Assembly: GCA_013002465.1 (NCBI GenBank)
Contig: JABDJO010000018.1
Location: forward strand, 35,356 to 99,355
Reading direction: 5' to 3'
Origin: Silicimonas sp.
Lineage (GTDB): Bacteria > Pseudomonadota > Alphaproteobacteria > Rhodobacterales > Rhodobacteraceae
Length of the DNA stretch: 64,000 nt
The notes beneath the pieces were generated by a model. It was given only the letters and a program-made list of their open reading frames with translations, was not told where the DNA came from and made no database searches. The position numbers and the translations under genes are program-made. Of the stretch, positions 62,777-64,000 are shown one piece after another. The number at the start of each line of letters is the position of its first letter. Position 1 is the stretch's first letter.

Positions 62777-63739
62777 ATGATTTCCTATCTGATCCGCCGG
62801 GTTTTCCAGTCTGTCCTCGTCCTGTTGGTCGTCGGACTCGTGGCCTTTGCGATGTTCAACTTCATTGGCGATCCGATCGACAACATGCTGGGACAGGAAC
62901 GGACGCAGGAAGACGTCGACCGCCTGCGTGCGCAATTGGGGCTGGATCAGCCCTTTGTGGTGCAATTCGTGCGTTTCCTGGGTTCGGCGGTGCAGGGCAA
63001 TCTGGGTGTATCCTATGAACAGGGTCGTCCGGTCGCCGAAATCCTGGCCGAGCGGGCACCGGCAACACTGGAACTGGCCGCGGTATCGGGGCTGTTCGCC
63101 CTGTCGCTTGGGATTGTATTGGGTGTCTTTACCGCCATTCGGCGTCACGGCTTTGTTGCCAACACCATCATGACGCTTAGCCTGATCGGGGTATCGCTAC
63201 CCACTTTCCTGATCGGCATCCTGTTGATCTATGTGTTTTCGGTCGAACTGGACTGGCTGCCCAGCTTCGGGCGTGGCGAAACGGTGGACTTGGGCGCCTG
63301 GACAACTGGCCTTTTGACCTCAAGCGGGTTGCGCGCACTGATCCTGCCCGCCTTCACCCTTGGGCTCTATCAAATGACCTTGATCATGCGGCTGGTGCGG
63401 GCCGAAATGCTTGAAGTCTTGCGCACCGATTACATTCGGTTCGCACGCGCGCGCGGGCTTGGTGAAAGGACGGTGTTGTTTCGACACGCCCTCAAAAACA
63501 CTCTGGTTCCCGTGATCACCATCGCCGGCCTGCAATTGGGATCGCTCATCGCCTTCGCGATCATCACCGAAAGCGTGTTTCAGTGGCCGGGTCTGGGGCT
63601 TTTGTTCATCAACGCCATCCAGTTCGTCGATATTCCTGTGATGGCGGCCTATCTCATGCTGATCTCGGTCATGTTCGTGGGCATCAACCTGATTGTCGAT
63701 CTGCTATATGTCGCCATCGACCCGAGGCTTAGAACATGA
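62777..63739 (+). CDS. ABC transporter permease, DppB/OppB type, 320 aa
   Basis: Six membrane segments with the N-terminal YLIRRVFQSVLVLLVV typical of DppB-like subunits. The EAA loop is DYIRFARARGLGERTVLFRHALKNTLVPV near residue 220. The gene starts 49 bases after the binding-protein stop. Its stop overlaps the next ATG (ATGA). Confidence 0.93.
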   Translation: MISYLIRRVFQSVLVLLVVGLVAFAMFNFIGDPIDNMLGQERTQEDVDRLRAQLGLDQPFVVQFVRFLGSAVQGNLGVSYEQGRPVAEILAERAPATLELAAVSGLFALSLGIVLGVFTAIRRHGFVANTIMTLSLIGVSLPTFLIGILLIYVFSVELDWLPSFGRGETVDLGAWTTGLLTSSGLRALILPAFTLGLYQMTLIMRLVRAEMLEVLRTDYIRFARARGLGERTVLFRHALKNTLVPVITIAGLQLGSLIAFAIITESVFQWPGLGLLFINAIQFVDIPVMAAYLMLISVMFVGINLIVDLLYVAIDPRLRT

Positions 63740-64000
63740 GCGCCCTCGCCCGGTTCTGGGACAGTGACTTTGGTTGGAACTTTCGGCATTCGCCGGTCGC
63801 GATCGTCTCGTTCGCGGTGACACTTCTGTTGATCCTCGCGGCAGTTTTCGCGCCCTTCCTTGCCATCATGAACCCCTTTGATCCCGCAAACCTGAACCTG
63901 ATCAATGGTTTCACCGCGCCCGGAACGCCGAACGCATTTACCGGCGAAACATTCCCCATGGGCACCGACGATCAAGGGCGCGACGTCTACTCGACCATTC
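63736..64000 (+). CDS. ABC transporter permease, DppC/OppC type (partial, 3' end off the window)
   Basis: The ATG at 63736 overlaps the DppB-like stop by 4 bases. The frame reads MSALARFWDSDFGWNFRHSP, a membrane segment and FPMGTDDQGRDVYSTI, the DppC-typical region (GTDxxGRDxxS). 88 codons are visible. It would pair with the DppB-like subunit; ATPase genes are expected beyond the edge. Confidence 0.92.
   Translation, partial: MSALARFWDSDFGWNFRHSPVAIVSFAVTLLLILAAVFAPFLAIMNPFDPANLNLINGFTAPGTPNAFTGETFPMGTDDQGRDVYSTI

Overview
The window looks like a chromosome segment of a marine alphaproteobacterium of the Rhodobacteraceae (Roseobacter group). The evidence is the moderately high GC content, the gene families and their neighbourhoods: an AglEFGAK alpha-glucoside locus, a VPLPA-CTERM protein, a DUF2794 protein, IalB, MttB-like and dimethylglycine-dehydrogenase-like genes, and an RTX protein beside glycosyltransferases. 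This is family-level recognition by eye, not a database search. I see no rRNA, intact tRNA, CRISPR array or intact mobile element.

Layout. 1-4942 (minus): a GT4 glycosyltransferase, an RTX repeat protein and a GT2 glycosyltransferase that runs off the left edge. 5051-8493: a fatty-acid desaturase, a patch of decayed mobile-element DNA (6417-6705), a CPA2-type antiporter and a possible 22-residue membrane peptide. 8515-16823: leuB, leuD and leuC, all on the minus strand but separated by a LysR/dehydrogenase pair, a membrane protein with an EEP-family protein, and a VPLPA-CTERM protein. 17142-23962: apt, a DsbA-like protein, mtnP with a structured leader, DUF2794, an NlpC/P60 and M17 peptidase pair, a beta-carbonic anhydrase and small unknown proteins. 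24310-27925: asd, a membrane protein, and rppH with two followers. 28336-36462: a solitary dnaE2, tag, an EF-hand protein, a lytic transglycosylase and rnr. 36535-43991: a tightly packed minus-strand group around dapE, then a bacterial BCS1-like AAA protein, dapD and a class-3-like asparaginase. 44153-48345: ialB, rlmN, a GlsB-type protein, a LOG-family protein and a class II aldolase.

49176-53122 is a compact operon of a dimethylglycine-dehydrogenase-like flavoprotein, an MttB-superfamily methyltransferase and a TetR regulator. Five copies of one hexamer in symmetric spacing precede it. It suggests a regulated N-methyl-compound demethylation route. 53233-60977 is a complete alpha-glucoside system: repressor, binding protein, two permeases, alpha-glucosidase and ATPase, with a recognisable promoter and operator in front. 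61162 to the right edge begins a family-5 (peptide/nickel/oligosaccharide type) ABC transporter.

Functionally the window mixes housekeeping (leucine, lysine and purine/methionine salvage, RNA decay, lesion-tolerant DNA synthesis and repair) with uptake and use of marine organic matter. The items most worth following are the hexamer-controlled MttB/DMGDH operon, the competing RNA structures before mtnP, the BCS1-like protein, the 114-residue super-repeat of the RTX protein, dnaE2 without imuAB and with operator-like repeats, and a CRP-like palindrome before a tiny membrane ORF.
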